This document shows positions 9,834-19,185 of a DNA stretch of 64,000 nt, piece by piece. Position 1 is the stretch's first letter, and every line of letters begins with the position of its first letter. A program made the translations under genes and the position numbers. The notes beneath the pieces are model-generated. The model did no database searches, was not told the origin of the DNA, and worked only from the letters and a program-made list of their open reading frames with translations. Origin of the DNA: Psychrosphaera algicola (GTDB taxonomy: Bacteria > Pseudomonadota > Gammaproteobacteria > Enterobacterales > Alteromonadaceae); the NCBI RefSeq assembly GCF_028401425.1, contig NZ_JAQOMS010000002.1, positions 496,001-560,000 of the forward strand, written 5' to 3'.

Positions 9834-9899
9834 ATGAATGACGAATATCAAGCGGAACCAAATTGGTTACCCTACTATCTGCTTAAAAAACAAAAGTAA
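9834..9899 (+). CDS. Candidate small protein, 21 residues
   Basis: ATG 9834 to TAA 9897-9899, with a purine-rich GGGACAAG 5-10 bases upstream as a possible ribosome-binding site. The peptide starts MNDEYQAEPNWLPYYLL and ends in a basic KKQK tail, with no membrane segment. A rho-independent terminator follows 7 bases after the stop, which defines a short transcript whose only reading frame is this one. Not recognised; it could equally be an sRNA with an incidental frame. Confidence 0.4.
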   Translation: MNDEYQAEPNWLPYYLLKKQK

Positions 9900-9905
9900 T
9901 TCCAG

Positions 9906-9935
9906 AAAAAGCCATCTTCAAGATGGCTTTTTTAT
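9906..9935 (+). terminator. Rho-independent terminator
   Basis: GCCATC/GATGGC stem (9911-9927) with a TTCAA loop, flanked by an A run before and a T run after. It ends the short transcript carrying the 21-residue ORF. Confidence 0.85.
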
Positions 9936-9994
9936 ACTTTAAAATTATAGTTATCTTAGTAACTTCTTTAGCTATGGATATTTAGACTACGGAT

Positions 9995-11514
9995 ATGAGT
10001 GAAAAAGATAAACAAAATCAACTGGAAGATGTGATTGTTCAACACGAGCGAGCATTAAAGCTTGCGTTAACTGTCGTAGACAAGATGGGAAGTCTAACCA
10101 AAGGTCAAGATGTAGAAGTTGACAATAAATTAACTCAACTTAGAAAAACAACAGGTAAAGGTGTTGAGCTGTCAACGCTTACGTCTCGACTTACAGAAAC
10201 TCATGAATCGATAAAGTCCTTAGAAAATCAACATTATTTAAAACAGAAAGCCCTACGAGACTTTCTGTTAGAAGCTGGGGAAACCTTGCAATCCGTAAAA
10301 GGGATGGAAGAAAACGTTCGTAGGAAACTGCGCATGGTTGTAAATAAGGTAAAGTCTAAAGAGACTTTGTTATTTAATGAATTGCAACCAACGGTTGCCA
10401 ATTTGGTTGAAACCTACCGCTTGGTCGCTCTGCAATTTCAACAAAAGCCTGTTGAAAACCAATCAAAAGATCAACAATTAAACCCTAAATTACTAAAGAA
10501 CATAATAGTTCGCCTCGATAAGCTCTCTCAGAATGCGATTATTAAGCCGCGATTAAATGAGTTTAAAAAACGCATCGACGTTTCTACACATGATTTTGAC
10601 CGTTTAGAAATTTGTCTTACGTATTTTGAAGAGTCCGTGACTCAATTTTCTGAAGAATTTTTACAAACTCAAAAACTCATTTTAAATGTGAATGCGGCAT
10701 TGGCCGATGTCCACAAAACACTGATTAAGTCGATAAATTGTTCTAAAGATTACGGCAACCAACTCGAACAGTTAAATAGAAAAATAGATGGTCAAATCGA
10801 CGAGTTATCTAAAAATGCCGACAGCGCTAATAGTGTTTCTAATCTTAAACAGATAATTGAAAACAAATTAAACGTTATTACCGAGTCGATTAAGCAGCGC
10901 GATGACTTGGAAAACAACGCGCTGCTGATTTAGACAATGTTTTGCAAGACATGGAATCTAAATTGGCTAATTTAGAGCAAAGAACGGAGTTTTATCGTAA
11001 AAAATGGCTCGAAGAGATCGCTAGAGCAGATTTAGATGCGCTGACCAACTTGCCAAATCGTGGCGCGTACGACAAACGATTTAACGAAGAATTTAAGCGT
11101 TGGTTACGGCACCCAGATCCGCTGTGTATTGCCGTGATTGACGTAGATCACTTTAAAAAGATAAACGATAAATATGGGCACTCTGTAGGTGACAAGACGC
11201 TACAAATTGTTGCCAAAACCCTGAGAACCTCGTTACGTGAAACTGACTTTTTAGCTCGATATGGCGGTGAAGAGTTTGTTTGCTTAATGATAAATACTGA
11301 CGCGACAAATATGTTAACCCCACTTGAAAAACTGCGTAAAGCAGTCAGTTCAATTCCTTTCAAAGTAAAAAATGATCGACTAAACATAACGGTTTCAGTT
11401 GGTGTCACTATGTTAGTGGCAACGGACAACGTTCACACTGCGTTTGATAGAGCTGACAAAGCGCTATATGAAGCTAAAGATGCGGGTCGAAATAGAATTT
11501 GTTATAAAAAGTAG
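9995..11514 (+). CDS. Coiled-coil diguanylate cyclase, GGDEF (one frameshift)
   Basis: About 506 residues. The first 340 are rich in K, E, Q and L with heptad-like spacing and no membrane segment, consistent with a long cytoplasmic coiled coil. The C-terminal GGDEF domain is complete: DALTNLPNRGAYDKRF, VIDVDHFKKINDKYGH, then the active site RYGGEEF. It should make cyclic di-GMP. No RxxD inhibitory site is obvious in the residues before the active site. The frame breaks near 10919-10923 (one G lost from a GCGGCT), between coil and catalytic domain; both halves are otherwise intact. Confidence 0.82.
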
Positions 11515-11611
11515 ATCTTAAAAATAATAATTAAAAAACAATCAACATAGATGATGTAATTAAAAATACATCTTTCCTTGTTAAAACAAAGCATTAAATC
11601 AAGGAGAAGAT

Positions 11612-12967
11612 ATGAGAATACTTCTAAGTCCACTTAGTGGCATGAATTTACTATCGCAACACGAAGTTGAACAACTTAAACAATCATCCAACAGCAACCT
11701 ATATAATTTATTTAGAAACTGCGCCCTAGCCGTTCTCAATGTTGGCACCGAATCTGATGACAGTTCTGAAGCACAGACAAAATACAAAGACTTTGAAATA
11801 AACTTATTAAGCCGTGAACGCGGTATTAAAATCGAATTAGTTAACCCGCCGACTTCTGCATTTGTAGACGGCAAAATTATTGTCGGTATTCAAGAACATT
11901 TACAAGCCGTTATCAGAGACATTTTGTATAACGCTAACCGCTATCCAAATGAGAGATTAGCTGAACTTGCATCGGGCGCAATTATTACTAATGAAGTTTT
12001 TGAAATGTTGCGTAATGCAAATGTGGTATCACCTACGGATCATCCTAACCTCGTCGTATGCTGGGGCGGACATTCGATAAAAGATCATGAATACCAATAT
12101 ACAAAAGAAGTGGGATATCAATTAGGCTTAAGAAAATTGGATATTTGCACCGGTTGTGGCCCTGGTGCAATGAAAGGCCCGATGAAAGGTGCAGCATTAG
12201 CGCACGCAAAACAACGCATAGATTCAGGCCGTTATTTAGGTCTCACGGAACCCAGTATTATAGCTGCAGAAGCCCCCAATCCAATCGTTAATGAATTAGT
12301 TATATTGCCAGACATTGAAAAGCGCCTTGAAGCCTTTGTACGTGTCGGACACGCAATTATCATCTTCCCAGGGGGCGCTGGAACAGCTGAGGAACTTTTA
12401 TATATCCTAGGCATCATGTTACATCCGGATAATAAAAAACAAGTATTACCTATCGTATTGACGGGACCAAAAGAGTCGATAAGTTACTTTGAAGAAATTG
12501 CTAACTTTATCGAATTGACATTGGGCCAAGAAGCACTAGATTTAATCAAGATCATTCCAGATGATCCTAAGCAAGTTGCTCGCTATATTTCTGAAAAAAT
12601 GGAAGATGTAAGGGTGTACCGCAAAGAAAATGGTGATGCTTATCAGTTTAATTGGACATTAAAAATAGATCAGGGTTTCCAACAAAGCTTTAACCCAAGT
12701 CACGAGAATATGGCAAGTTTAGATCTCCATATTAACCAAGATAAAAAAGAACTCGCTGCGAATCTACGTCGCGCATTTTCTGGCATCGTCGCTGGCAATA
12801 TAAAAGAAGATGGCGTTCGTTCTGTAAAAGAGCACGGGCAATTTATATTAGATGGTGATGCTGAACTGATGTTGGCGATGGACAAGCTCCTCGAAGCTTT
12901 TGTCCAACAAGGCAGAATGAAATTACCAGGTGCCAAATACGAACCTTGTTACAAAATAGTGACTTAA
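11612..12967 (+). CDS. ppnN: Pyrimidine/purine nucleotide 5'-monophosphate nucleosidase PpnN
   Basis: 451 residues, unbroken, with AAGGAG 5 bases before the ATG. The N-terminus with LSPLSGMNLLSQHEVEQL and the LOG-like core with GCGPGAMKGPMKGA and FPGGAGTAEELLYILGI match PpnN (YgdH). The family cleaves NMPs to base and ribose 5-phosphate, is a (p)ppGpp target in E. coli, and is cytosolic. Monocistronic by position: a strong promoter for the next gene follows its stop. Confidence 0.92.
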   Translation: MRILLSPLSGMNLLSQHEVEQLKQSSNSNLYNLFRNCALAVLNVGTESDDSSEAQTKYKDFEINLLSRERGIKIELVNPPTSAFVDGKIIVGIQEHLQAVIRDILYNANRYPNERLAELASGAIITNEVFEMLRNANVVSPTDHPNLVVCWGGHSIKDHEYQYTKEVGYQLGLRKLDICTGCGPGAMKGPMKGAALAHAKQRIDSGRYLGLTEPSIIAAEAPNPIVNELVILPDIEKRLEAFVRVGHAIIIFPGGAGTAEELLYILGIMLHPDNKKQVLPIVLTGPKESISYFEEIANFIELTLGQEALDLIKIIPDDPKQVARYISEKMEDVRVYRKENGDAYQFNWTLKIDQGFQQSFNPSHENMASLDLHINQDKKELAANLRRAFSGIVAGNIKEDGVRSVKEHGQFILDGDAELMLAMDKLLEAFVQQGRMKLPGAKYEPCYKIVT

Positions 12968-12992
12968 TATCCGAGTTAATTGTTAAACTTCT

Positions 12993-13023
12993 TTGACAAG
13001 GCTTGATGCTTTCAAGTTATAAT
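12993..13023 (+). promoter_or_regulatory. Sigma-70 promoter before the DUF3192 gene
   Basis: TTGACA at 12993-12998 and TATAAT at 13018-13023 (TTATAA gives 18-base spacing), 35 bases before the DUF3192 start. Confidence 0.65.
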
Positions 13024-13057
13024 GCGCGCAAAATAAAAGAGAGATTGAAGGAATGTT

Positions 13058-13437
13058 ATGTCTAATAAAGTAGTTAAATTTGCAGGTATAGGATTTGGAC
13101 TATATGTCGTATTTGCAGCTACGGTCATTACATTTTATGAAGATGATCCAGACCAAATGGACTGGGAAGATAGGCAGGCGTTTAATAAAATTTATATTAA
13201 TAAATTGTCTATTAACGATCAGATCCTAAAATCTCATGTCATTGATTCGTTAGGTTCACCTGACCTTACAGAAGCAAGGCAAGTAGAAGACGGTACCATT
13301 CAGGTAATGTTCTACCGTACGCAGCATCAAAAAGTGATGGTATCACCACAAAAGACGAATGTACGCCGATGTTATTCAAGAACGGTCAGTTGATTGCTTG
13401 GGGCGCCGGTGCATATGAAAAGTTCACTCAATACTAA
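13058..13437 (+). CDS. DUF3192-family exported protein (one frameshift)
   Basis: About 126 residues with an N-terminal membrane segment (FAGIGFGLYVVFAATVITFY). The body contains the DUF3192 pattern: INDQILKSHVIDSLGSPDLTEA, then after repair of one A in the run 13329-13333, DECTPMLFKNGQLIAWG and a stop at 13435-13437. The segment resembles the SmpA/OmlA-like fold of outer-membrane assembly proteins, but the function of this family is not established. The next gene starts 3 bases later with GTG, so they are probably co-transcribed. Confidence 0.8.
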
Positions 13438-13440
13438 TTT

Positions 13441-15222
13441 GTGCAAAACGTTCAAGAACACCTACATAACGGCCAACAGGCGCTTTCAGAGTTTTTAAAA
13501 ACGCTTCGAATTTGTCAGTTGGCGGTTAAAAAACAAGACACTGCTGAAATTAATGCCAGCATAACGCTGTTAATCGATAATGCGTTTGTATTAAATAAAC
13601 TAAATCCATTTTGGTTTACTTTACTTTATGGTTCAAAACTCATTGCGGTTACCCCTTTTGTTGGCGCCTTACTAAATTGTATCGTCATCGGCCTACGATT
13701 GGGTAATGCCTGTTCGTTAACAAAAGAAACTCAAAAAGAACTGTTAATTACTTGTTGTACCGTTATTTATAGCGGAAAACCGATATTTGAGAAGTTATCT
13801 ATCGATCCAAAGCTAACCGCTTCGACAAAAACAAGTTTAAGTACCCTTCTAGCGCGTTCGTACAAGTACGCTTGTTCTGAGGCGTTTGCAGAAACCAATA
13901 CGCATACCATATTAGGGGCTATCTTAGGTGGGTCTACTTGTAAAAATAGAAGACTAACCGTTCAAGCATTAGTTACTATTGTTATCAATTATTGTTTATC
14001 CGCGTGTCGTCATCAAAAAACTAGGAAATACAGTAGTGACCAACTACTAAGCCAAATTGCCTATGGAAATTATGTTCTACCTGTAGATTCACGTTTGTCT
14101 TCTTTCTATCAACAAATCGTGATGCAAAAACTCCATACGGATGAATCTGTCGTCTTCGTTGAACAAAACAACAAACAACTCATCGCCATACTCAATGGCA
14201 GTGTTATAGAAGCCTGCATTAGTATTGCCGAAAACCAAAAGAAGCCGAGTAACTACGTTATTCAAGAAGTGAAATTTGATGAAGAAGCACAATACGACAA
14301 AAATATTCCAATATTTAAATTGGAACAGATTAATAACTTAAGCTTGCGTTTATTACGACTCGGTTTGTCTAACAATACACCGATAGAAGTCCCTATCTTG
14401 CCAGTTGAGAACATAAGATTTAATGCGCCTATTAGTTATCCAGCGTTATATCAGCTTATTAATATTGCGCCAGTTAACAAAATAGAACAGTTTTTAAATG
14501 AACAAGCGGATATAAATTCTGTTATTGGTTACGCCCAATCTCAATCAAAAGAAGTCAGAGCAAACTTTACGTTAAAACATGCCATTGGTTTAATTGGCAT
14601 TGAACGATTACCGGCTATTTTAATGAGGCAACAGTTTTTACGTATTGCCTATAGTCAAAATGATAAATTTAGCCATTTAATCATTAACAAACTCGATCAA
14701 TTTATTGCAATAACATCTTTGTTGTCGAGAAAGCTAGATTTACAACAACAAAATGTCAGTGAAAAATCGGTATTAGTGTTAATCATGGCTGGTTTGATTT
14801 CCAACCCTCAAATTCTTAACAAAGATCCGTTAAAAACGTTAAAAACAAAATCGAAAATAGATTTTTCTTTATTAGATTACTTTGAGTTATCGGACAATAA
14901 AGTTTTGAAGACCCATATTTCTCAAATTTGTGTTAATTGGCATGTCGATAAACATGTTAGAAACCAACTCGATCTATATCTAAAATATATTGAAAAATCA
15001 GCGCCGCTTCGCTTAATTCCAAAGAAATATCAATTTGTCATCTTATGTATAGAGCTTGCAGGCTACATGTATTTAGCTATTAATTCAGTGAGTTATAGAG
15101 GATTGTTACGCGACGAGCAAGTGCAAAATATTATGACCGAATTAAAGCTCGATAAAGCCGATATACGTGAATTACTTAACCAAGTCGTGGAAAACGCTGC
15201 GCCTATTACTTCACTTGAGTAA
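13441..15222 (+). CDS. HDOD-like signalling protein (593 residues)
   Basis: GTG start 3 bases after the DUF3192 stop. The N-terminal 300 residues are mostly helical with no recognised domain; from about residue 335 the pattern PALYQLINIAPVNKIEQFLN, then LKHAIGLIGIERLPAILMRQ, and a helical C-terminus resemble the HDOD domain, where such a GLxxL(R) helix is typical. HDOD proteins relay signals and lack catalytic HD residues. No membrane segments. The match is by pattern only and I would not assign a process. Confidence 0.5.
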   Translation: MQNVQEHLHNGQQALSEFLKTLRICQLAVKKQDTAEINASITLLIDNAFVLNKLNPFWFTLLYGSKLIAVTPFVGALLNCIVIGLRLGNACSLTKETQKELLITCCTVIYSGKPIFEKLSIDPKLTASTKTSLSTLLARSYKYACSEAFAETNTHTILGAILGGSTCKNRRLTVQALVTIVINYCLSACRHQKTRKYSSDQLLSQIAYGNYVLPVDSRLSSFYQQIVMQKLHTDESVVFVEQNNKQLIAILNGSVIEACISIAENQKKPSNYVIQEVKFDEEAQYDKNIPIFKLEQINNLSLRLLRLGLSNNTPIEVPILPVENIRFNAPISYPALYQLINIAPVNKIEQFLNEQADINSVIGYAQSQSKEVRANFTLKHAIGLIGIERLPAILMRQQFLRIAYSQNDKFSHLIINKLDQFIAITSLLSRKLDLQQQNVSEKSVLVLIMAGLISNPQILNKDPLKTLKTKSKIDFSLLDYFELSDNKVLKTHISQICVNWHVDKHVRNQLDLYLKYIEKSAPLRLIPKKYQFVILCIELAGYMYLAINSVSYRGLLRDEQVQNIMTELKLDKADIRELLNQVVENAAPITSLE

Positions 15223-15233
15223 ATTCATATTGC

Positions 15234-15593
15234 CTAAAACAATGCCAAGGCAATTACGCCCCAACCTACGATCATTAACATGCCACCAAACGGCGTAAGC
15301 ATTGCAATAATTTTTAACGTAAATGACACTAACATAAACAACGAAACAGAAAACGTAATCACGCCAAATAGGATCAGTTTTAATCCAAGTGTAAGTTTTG
15401 GTGACTGTGGTAAACAACTTAAAATTAAAATCCCTAAACCTTGCGAAAGCAGATAATTAGAGGCCGTTGCCCACGTTGTAAGTTCTGAGGTCGTTAATAT
15501 ATCTTTAAGACCATGTGCACCAAATGCTCCGGCAAGAACCGATAACGCAACTAAAACACACGCTATTGCTTTAAAATTCCAGTAATGATTCAT
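15234..15593 (-). CDS. DUF423 membrane protein (YgdD family)
   Basis: 119 residues with four hydrophobic segments. AGAFGAHGLK near the N-terminus is the DUF423 signature, and TPFGGMLMIVGWG closes the protein. It lies downstream of gcvA, as ygdD does in E. coli, although here a hydrolase gene is inserted between them. Inner-membrane protein of unknown function. Confidence 0.88.
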   Translation of the reverse strand: MNHYWNFKAIACVLVALSVLAGAFGAHGLKDILTTSELTTWATASNYLLSQGLGILILSCLPQSPKLTLGLKLILFGVITFSVSLFMLVSFTLKIIAMLTPFGGMLMIVGWGVIALALF

Positions 15594-15624
15594 CGTAGTC
15601 CCCTGTTAAACATTTTAATTTATC

Positions 15625-16332
15625 TTATTTGCCAATCACTTTGTAAATAAAGTCGTTAGACAATTTTGCCGCTAATTCTAAATTATCTTCATATGTTTTG
15701 CCCGACGACTTCAATGGTTTAAAACTATGATCACCATTTGTGATCCAGCTTATTGTAACTTGGTCTGGGAATGTTTTAGAATTTAACACAGTGGTATTAC
15801 CAAACGTGTCGCGCTCACCTTGTAAAATCAACGACGAACACTGCAGGTCTTTAAAATGTTGAGTTCGAGACTCAAACTTTTCAGGCTTTCCTGATGGGAT
15901 AAATGGATAACCTAAAACAATATTTCCTGCAATGTTCACGTTTTCCAATTCAGCCAACGTTTGTTGTGCAAGTGACATGCTTGAAACCAAACTCGACACT
16001 CGGCCTCCCATGCTTTTGCCAGCAACAAACAAAGGTAAATCCGCACCAAATTGTCGAGTCGCTTCACCTATTTCAGAAAAATAATGTGTTACTAGCTTAT
16101 CGACTTTATTTGGCGGACGTCGTTTTTCCGTTTCATACATAATTTGCATATATGGAAAATTAAATGACCACACCGCAATATTATATTGGGCCATTAAATG
16201 GCAAAACGAATCCATAAATTCGTGCTTAAGGCCAGCGCCAGCGCCGTGGGCAATAACTAAAACAGCTTTTATATCGTTAGGGATGTAAGTTCGTCTAATT
16301 TCGCCAACCGTCGTGATCTTAATCAAGTTCAA
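15625..16332 (-). CDS. Alpha/beta hydrolase, KANL3/Tex30 family
   Basis: About 235 residues. VLVIAHGAGAGLKHEFMDS is the family's oxyanion-region motif, GKSMGGRVSSLV holds the nucleophile Ser, and NGDHSFKP the catalytic His. No signal peptide. The frame opens with TTG at 16332, overlapping the last codons of gcvA by 14 bases, which suggests translational coupling. Substrate unknown; dienelactone-hydrolase-like esterase activity is the usual guess for this family. Confidence 0.8.
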   Translation of the reverse strand: MNLIKITTVGEIRRTYIPNDIKAVLVIAHGAGAGLKHEFMDSFCHLMAQYNIAVWSFNFPYMQIMYETEKRRPPNKVDKLVTHYFSEIGEATRQFGADLPLFVAGKSMGGRVSSLVSSMSLAQQTLAELENVNIAGNIVLGYPFIPSGKPEKFESRTQHFKDLQCSSLILQGERDTFGNTTVLNSKTFPDQVTISWITNGDHSFKPLKSSGKTYEDNLELAAKLSNDFIYKVIGK

Positions 16333-17227
16333 TGGCCTCTTGTTCTTGCTTAACAGCCGCTAACAACCAGTTTCTAAATGTTACGATCTTTGCCGTATCT
16401 GATTGGGCTTCGCGGCAGACTAAATAGTATGCATTTTTACTGACGAGTACTTGATCAAATGGCATTACCAAACGGCCAGAATCGATGTCAGGCTTGGCTA
16501 AAACACTATGTGCTAATGCCACTCCTTGACCATGTATCGCGGCTTGCAGCACCATAGATGAATGGGAGAATATTGGTCCTTGATTTACGTTGAGATCGGG
16601 CAGCCCCGCAACCTTCATCCATTCCTTCCAATTTTTCCTAGATGAATCATGCAGCAAAGTATGATGACGTAAATCCTCTGTCGAACGTATCGGACGATCA
16701 CTTGCTAACAATAGTGGACTACACACTGGGGTCAGGTACTCGGTATGAAGTTTATCGGCATTCACTCCTTGCCAATGACCTAATCCGTAATAGATCGCTA
16801 CATCAACATCATCAGTAAGTGAGCTGTCATCATGATCCTGCGCTTTAATTCGCACATCGATGTCGGGATGTAACGCAGAAAATTCAGATAAACGCGGCAC
16901 TAACCACTGGATCGCAAAACTTGGCGTGAGCGCGATACTTATCGTGCCCTTCGCTCCCCGCGTTAATAACTTTTCGGTTGCTTCGTAGAGATGCGCAAAA
17001 ATATCTTTAATATCGAGATAATAGCTTTGCCCTTCTTCAGTAAGTAAAAGAGATCGATTTCGACGCATAAATAACTTAATGCTTAGATGATCTTCTAATA
17101 ACTTAATTTGATGGCTGATTGCTGCTTGAGTAACAAACAACTCTTCCGCGGCTTTAGTAAAACTAAGATTGCGCGCGGCAGCTTCAAATGCTTTTAATGA
17201 ATTTAGCGGGGGTAAACGACGTGCCAT
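16319..17227 (-). CDS. gcvA: LysR-type regulator GcvA
   Basis: 302 residues from the start at 17227, where MARRLPPLNSLKAFEAAARN begins as GcvA proteins do. The winged helix-turn-helix covers residues 20-65 (FTKAAEELFVTQAAISHQI). The effector domain is very close to E. coli GcvA: SFAIQWLVPRLSEF, DDVDVAIYYGLG, NQGPIFSHSSMVLQAAIHGQ. By family it responds to glycine and purines and controls the glycine-cleavage genes. No gcv genes are in the window, and I see no GcvB-like sRNA in the 237 bases between it and cysK. Confidence 0.9.
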   Translation of the reverse strand: MARRLPPLNSLKAFEAAARNLSFTKAAEELFVTQAAISHQIKLLEDHLSIKLFMRRNRSLLLTEEGQSYYLDIKDIFAHLYEATEKLLTRGAKGTISIALTPSFAIQWLVPRLSEFSALHPDIDVRIKAQDHDDSSLTDDVDVAIYYGLGHWQGVNADKLHTEYLTPVCSPLLLASDRPIRSTEDLRHHTLLHDSSRKNWKEWMKVAGLPDLNVNQGPIFSHSSMVLQAAIHGQGVALAHSVLAKPDIDSGRLVMPFDQVLVSKNAYYLVCREAQSDTAKIVTFRNWLLAAVKQEQEAIELD

Positions 17228-17464
17228 AGTAAAATTCACATTATTATTATTAATGCCAAAGTGTAACACTTATCTAATTATCCGACAGCGTAAATTGATT
17301 TTTTTGGCCCTCAATATAGGAAAAAATAGGTGTAAAGATTTCGATATGTTTCTGCTATTAACTTAAACGAATATGTTATTTAAAAAACGAACTTTTATTT
17401 TTGCCTCTGACGTTATTTACTAGCACCGTTGCTAAAAAACTATAACCATGAAGGTATTAAAAAA

Positions 17465-18433
17465 ATGAGCTCTATTTACGAAGATAATTCACGCTCGATA
17501 GGCAAAACGCCATTAGTTAAACTAAACCGAGTTACTGGCGGTAACGTATACGCAAAGATTGAATCAAGAAACCCTTCATTTAGTATTAAATGTCGTATCG
17601 GCGCGAATATGATTTGGGACGCAGAAAAATCTGGTCGTCTTACGCAAGATAAAGAAATTATCGAGCCTACTTCGGGTAATACGGGTATTGCACTTGCTTT
17701 TGTTGCGGCTTCTCGTGGTTATAAATTAACGTTAACAATGCCAGAAACAATGAGCTTAGAGCGTCGTAAGTTATTAGTGGCACTAGGTGCGAAACTAGTG
17801 TTAACTGAAGGTCCAAAAGGCATGGGCGGCGCAATTGCTAAAGCGCAGGAAATTGTTGCTTCAGATCCTGAAAAGTACGTTTTATTACAACAATTTGAAA
17901 ACCCAGCTAATCCTCAAGTTCACTTTGAAACTACAGGCCCAGAAATTTGGGATGATACCGAAGGGACAATTGACGTCTTTGTCGCTGGTGTTGGTACTGG
18001 CGGTACGATTACAGGTGTTAGTCGCTATATTAAACAAGAAAAAGGCAAGCAAATTCAATCTGTTGCTGTAGAACCTGTTGATTCTCCGGTTATTGCTCAA
18101 AAACTTGCTGGTGAAGACTTAAAACCTGGACCACATAAAATTCAAGGTATTGGCGCAGGCTTCATTCCTAAAAACTTAGACTTAGACTTAATTGACTCAG
18201 TTGAAGCGGTTAGTAATGATGAAGCAATGGAAATGGCACACCGCTTAATGAAAGAAGAAGGCATTTTAGCAGGTATTTCTTCAGGTGCTGCAGTAGTTGC
18301 AGCTAAACGTATTGCTGAAAAACCAGAAAACAAAGATAAGGTTATTGTTGTAATCTTACCTAGTTCTGCAGAGCGTTACTTAAGTTCGCCTTTATTTGCT
18401 GAAGTATTCACTGATTCTGAACTTGTACAATAA
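17465..18433 (+). CDS. cysK: Cysteine synthase A (O-acetylserine sulfhydrylase)
   Basis: 322 residues, unbroken. Start chosen at ATG 17465 (MSSIYEDNSRSIGKTPLVKL), matching family N-termini; an upstream in-frame ATG at 17429 would add 12 atypical residues. PLP lysine in NPSFSIKCRIGANM, phosphate-binding TSGNTG and GVGTGGTITG are all present. It makes cysteine from O-acetylserine and sulfide in the cytosol. Followed by a strong terminator, so likely a single-gene unit. Confidence 0.95.
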   Translation: MSSIYEDNSRSIGKTPLVKLNRVTGGNVYAKIESRNPSFSIKCRIGANMIWDAEKSGRLTQDKEIIEPTSGNTGIALAFVAASRGYKLTLTMPETMSLERRKLLVALGAKLVLTEGPKGMGGAIAKAQEIVASDPEKYVLLQQFENPANPQVHFETTGPEIWDDTEGTIDVFVAGVGTGGTITGVSRYIKQEKGKQIQSVAVEPVDSPVIAQKLAGEDLKPGPHKIQGIGAGFIPKNLDLDLIDSVEAVSNDEAMEMAHRLMKEEGILAGISSGAAVVAAKRIAEKPENKDKVIVVILPSSAERYLSSPLFAEVFTDSELVQ

Positions 18434-18463
18434 TTTGAATTAGTTTGCTTTTTAAAAGCGTTC

Positions 18464-18502
18464 AAAAAAACTCAAAGTTTTATAAACTTTGAGTTTTTTT
18501 TG
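18464..18502 (+). terminator. Terminator of cysK
   Basis: CTCAAAGTTT (18471-18480) and AAACTTTGAG (18484-18493) form a perfect 10-bp stem with a TAT loop, preceded by an A run and followed by eight Ts. Confidence 0.92.
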
Positions 18503-18582
18503 TTTTAGGTGGATCATTTAAGTGTTCACGATAGACTAATGGAAGAAAGATTTTTATCTTTGGCCAAAAATAAGGAATTTTT

Positions 18583-19044
18583 GTGAATATCATCCGAACA
18601 CTTGTCGTGATTTTTGTTTTTATTAATTTGTATGCTTGTAAAGAGCAAAGTAGCAATATTCCTGCATTTGCAAACCCCAATGCACCTGAATATCGTGCAT
18701 TAACGTTTTTTGATGCCATTTATAACCAAAATGACATTTCTCTATTGTTAAAATATGTTACCAAAAAGCATGCTCGGATCATAAAGAGTTATGGTACGCC
18801 TAAAGGTTATTCGCGTTATGTGCTAAATATGCAATTTGATAAGGGAGTCGACTTAAAAATTGATCGAACCTTAAATCAAGTTAAAGTTGGGGACAATAAC
18901 ACTACGTCAGTCAATATTTTGTTCACGGGCAAATACCTCGGTGCACTTAAAAACGACCTTAGAAAAGTTAAATTTGTTAAAGAAAAAGGTGAATGGCTCA
19001 TTGCCGAAATTGCCGACGACCCTTATGCAAGACAACATAAATAA
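18583..19044 (+). CDS. Hypothetical lipoprotein, NTF2-like size
   Basis: 153 residues. The N-terminus MNIIRTLVVIFVFINLYAC is a lipoprotein signal with LYAC lipobox. The region YRALTFFDAIYNQNDISLLLKYV followed by VKFVKEKGEWLIAEI resembles the small NTF2-like/DUF4878 pattern of lipid-anchored proteins, but the match is weak. Function unknown. It stands alone between cysK and ggt. Confidence 0.65.
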   Translation: MNIIRTLVVIFVFINLYACKEQSSNIPAFANPNAPEYRALTFFDAIYNQNDISLLLKYVTKKHARIIKSYGTPKGYSRYVLNMQFDKGVDLKIDRTLNQVKVGDNNTTSVNILFTGKYLGALKNDLRKVKFVKEKGEWLIAEIADDPYARQHK

Positions 19045-19090
19045 CCCAACAATTATCGGTTAGCATTTTGTTAGAGTTAGCGTTTCAGTT

Positions 19091-19122
19091 TGATTGTGAT
19101 TGTGATTGTGATTGTGATTGTT
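19091..19122. repeat. Simple repeat (TGATTG)5
   Basis: Five perfect copies of TGATTG in the 140-base gap between the lipoprotein gene and ggt. No coding sense; a slippage-prone tract. Confidence 0.9.
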
Positions 19123-19185
19123 GGGGACGCTAGAGAACAATAAAACGCAAGCGCACTTAGTTATACAAAAAGTGCGCCCTGACTA

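Noticed and set aside
12406..12416. Another CTAGG miscall in ppnN
   Set aside because: The codon reads Leu in YILGI, which the family has here, so it is probably the true sequence.
17228..17464. GcvB-like small RNA next to gcvA
   Set aside because: No terminator with T run, no GcvB-type G/U-rich seed seen; the gap looks like two ordinary promoters.
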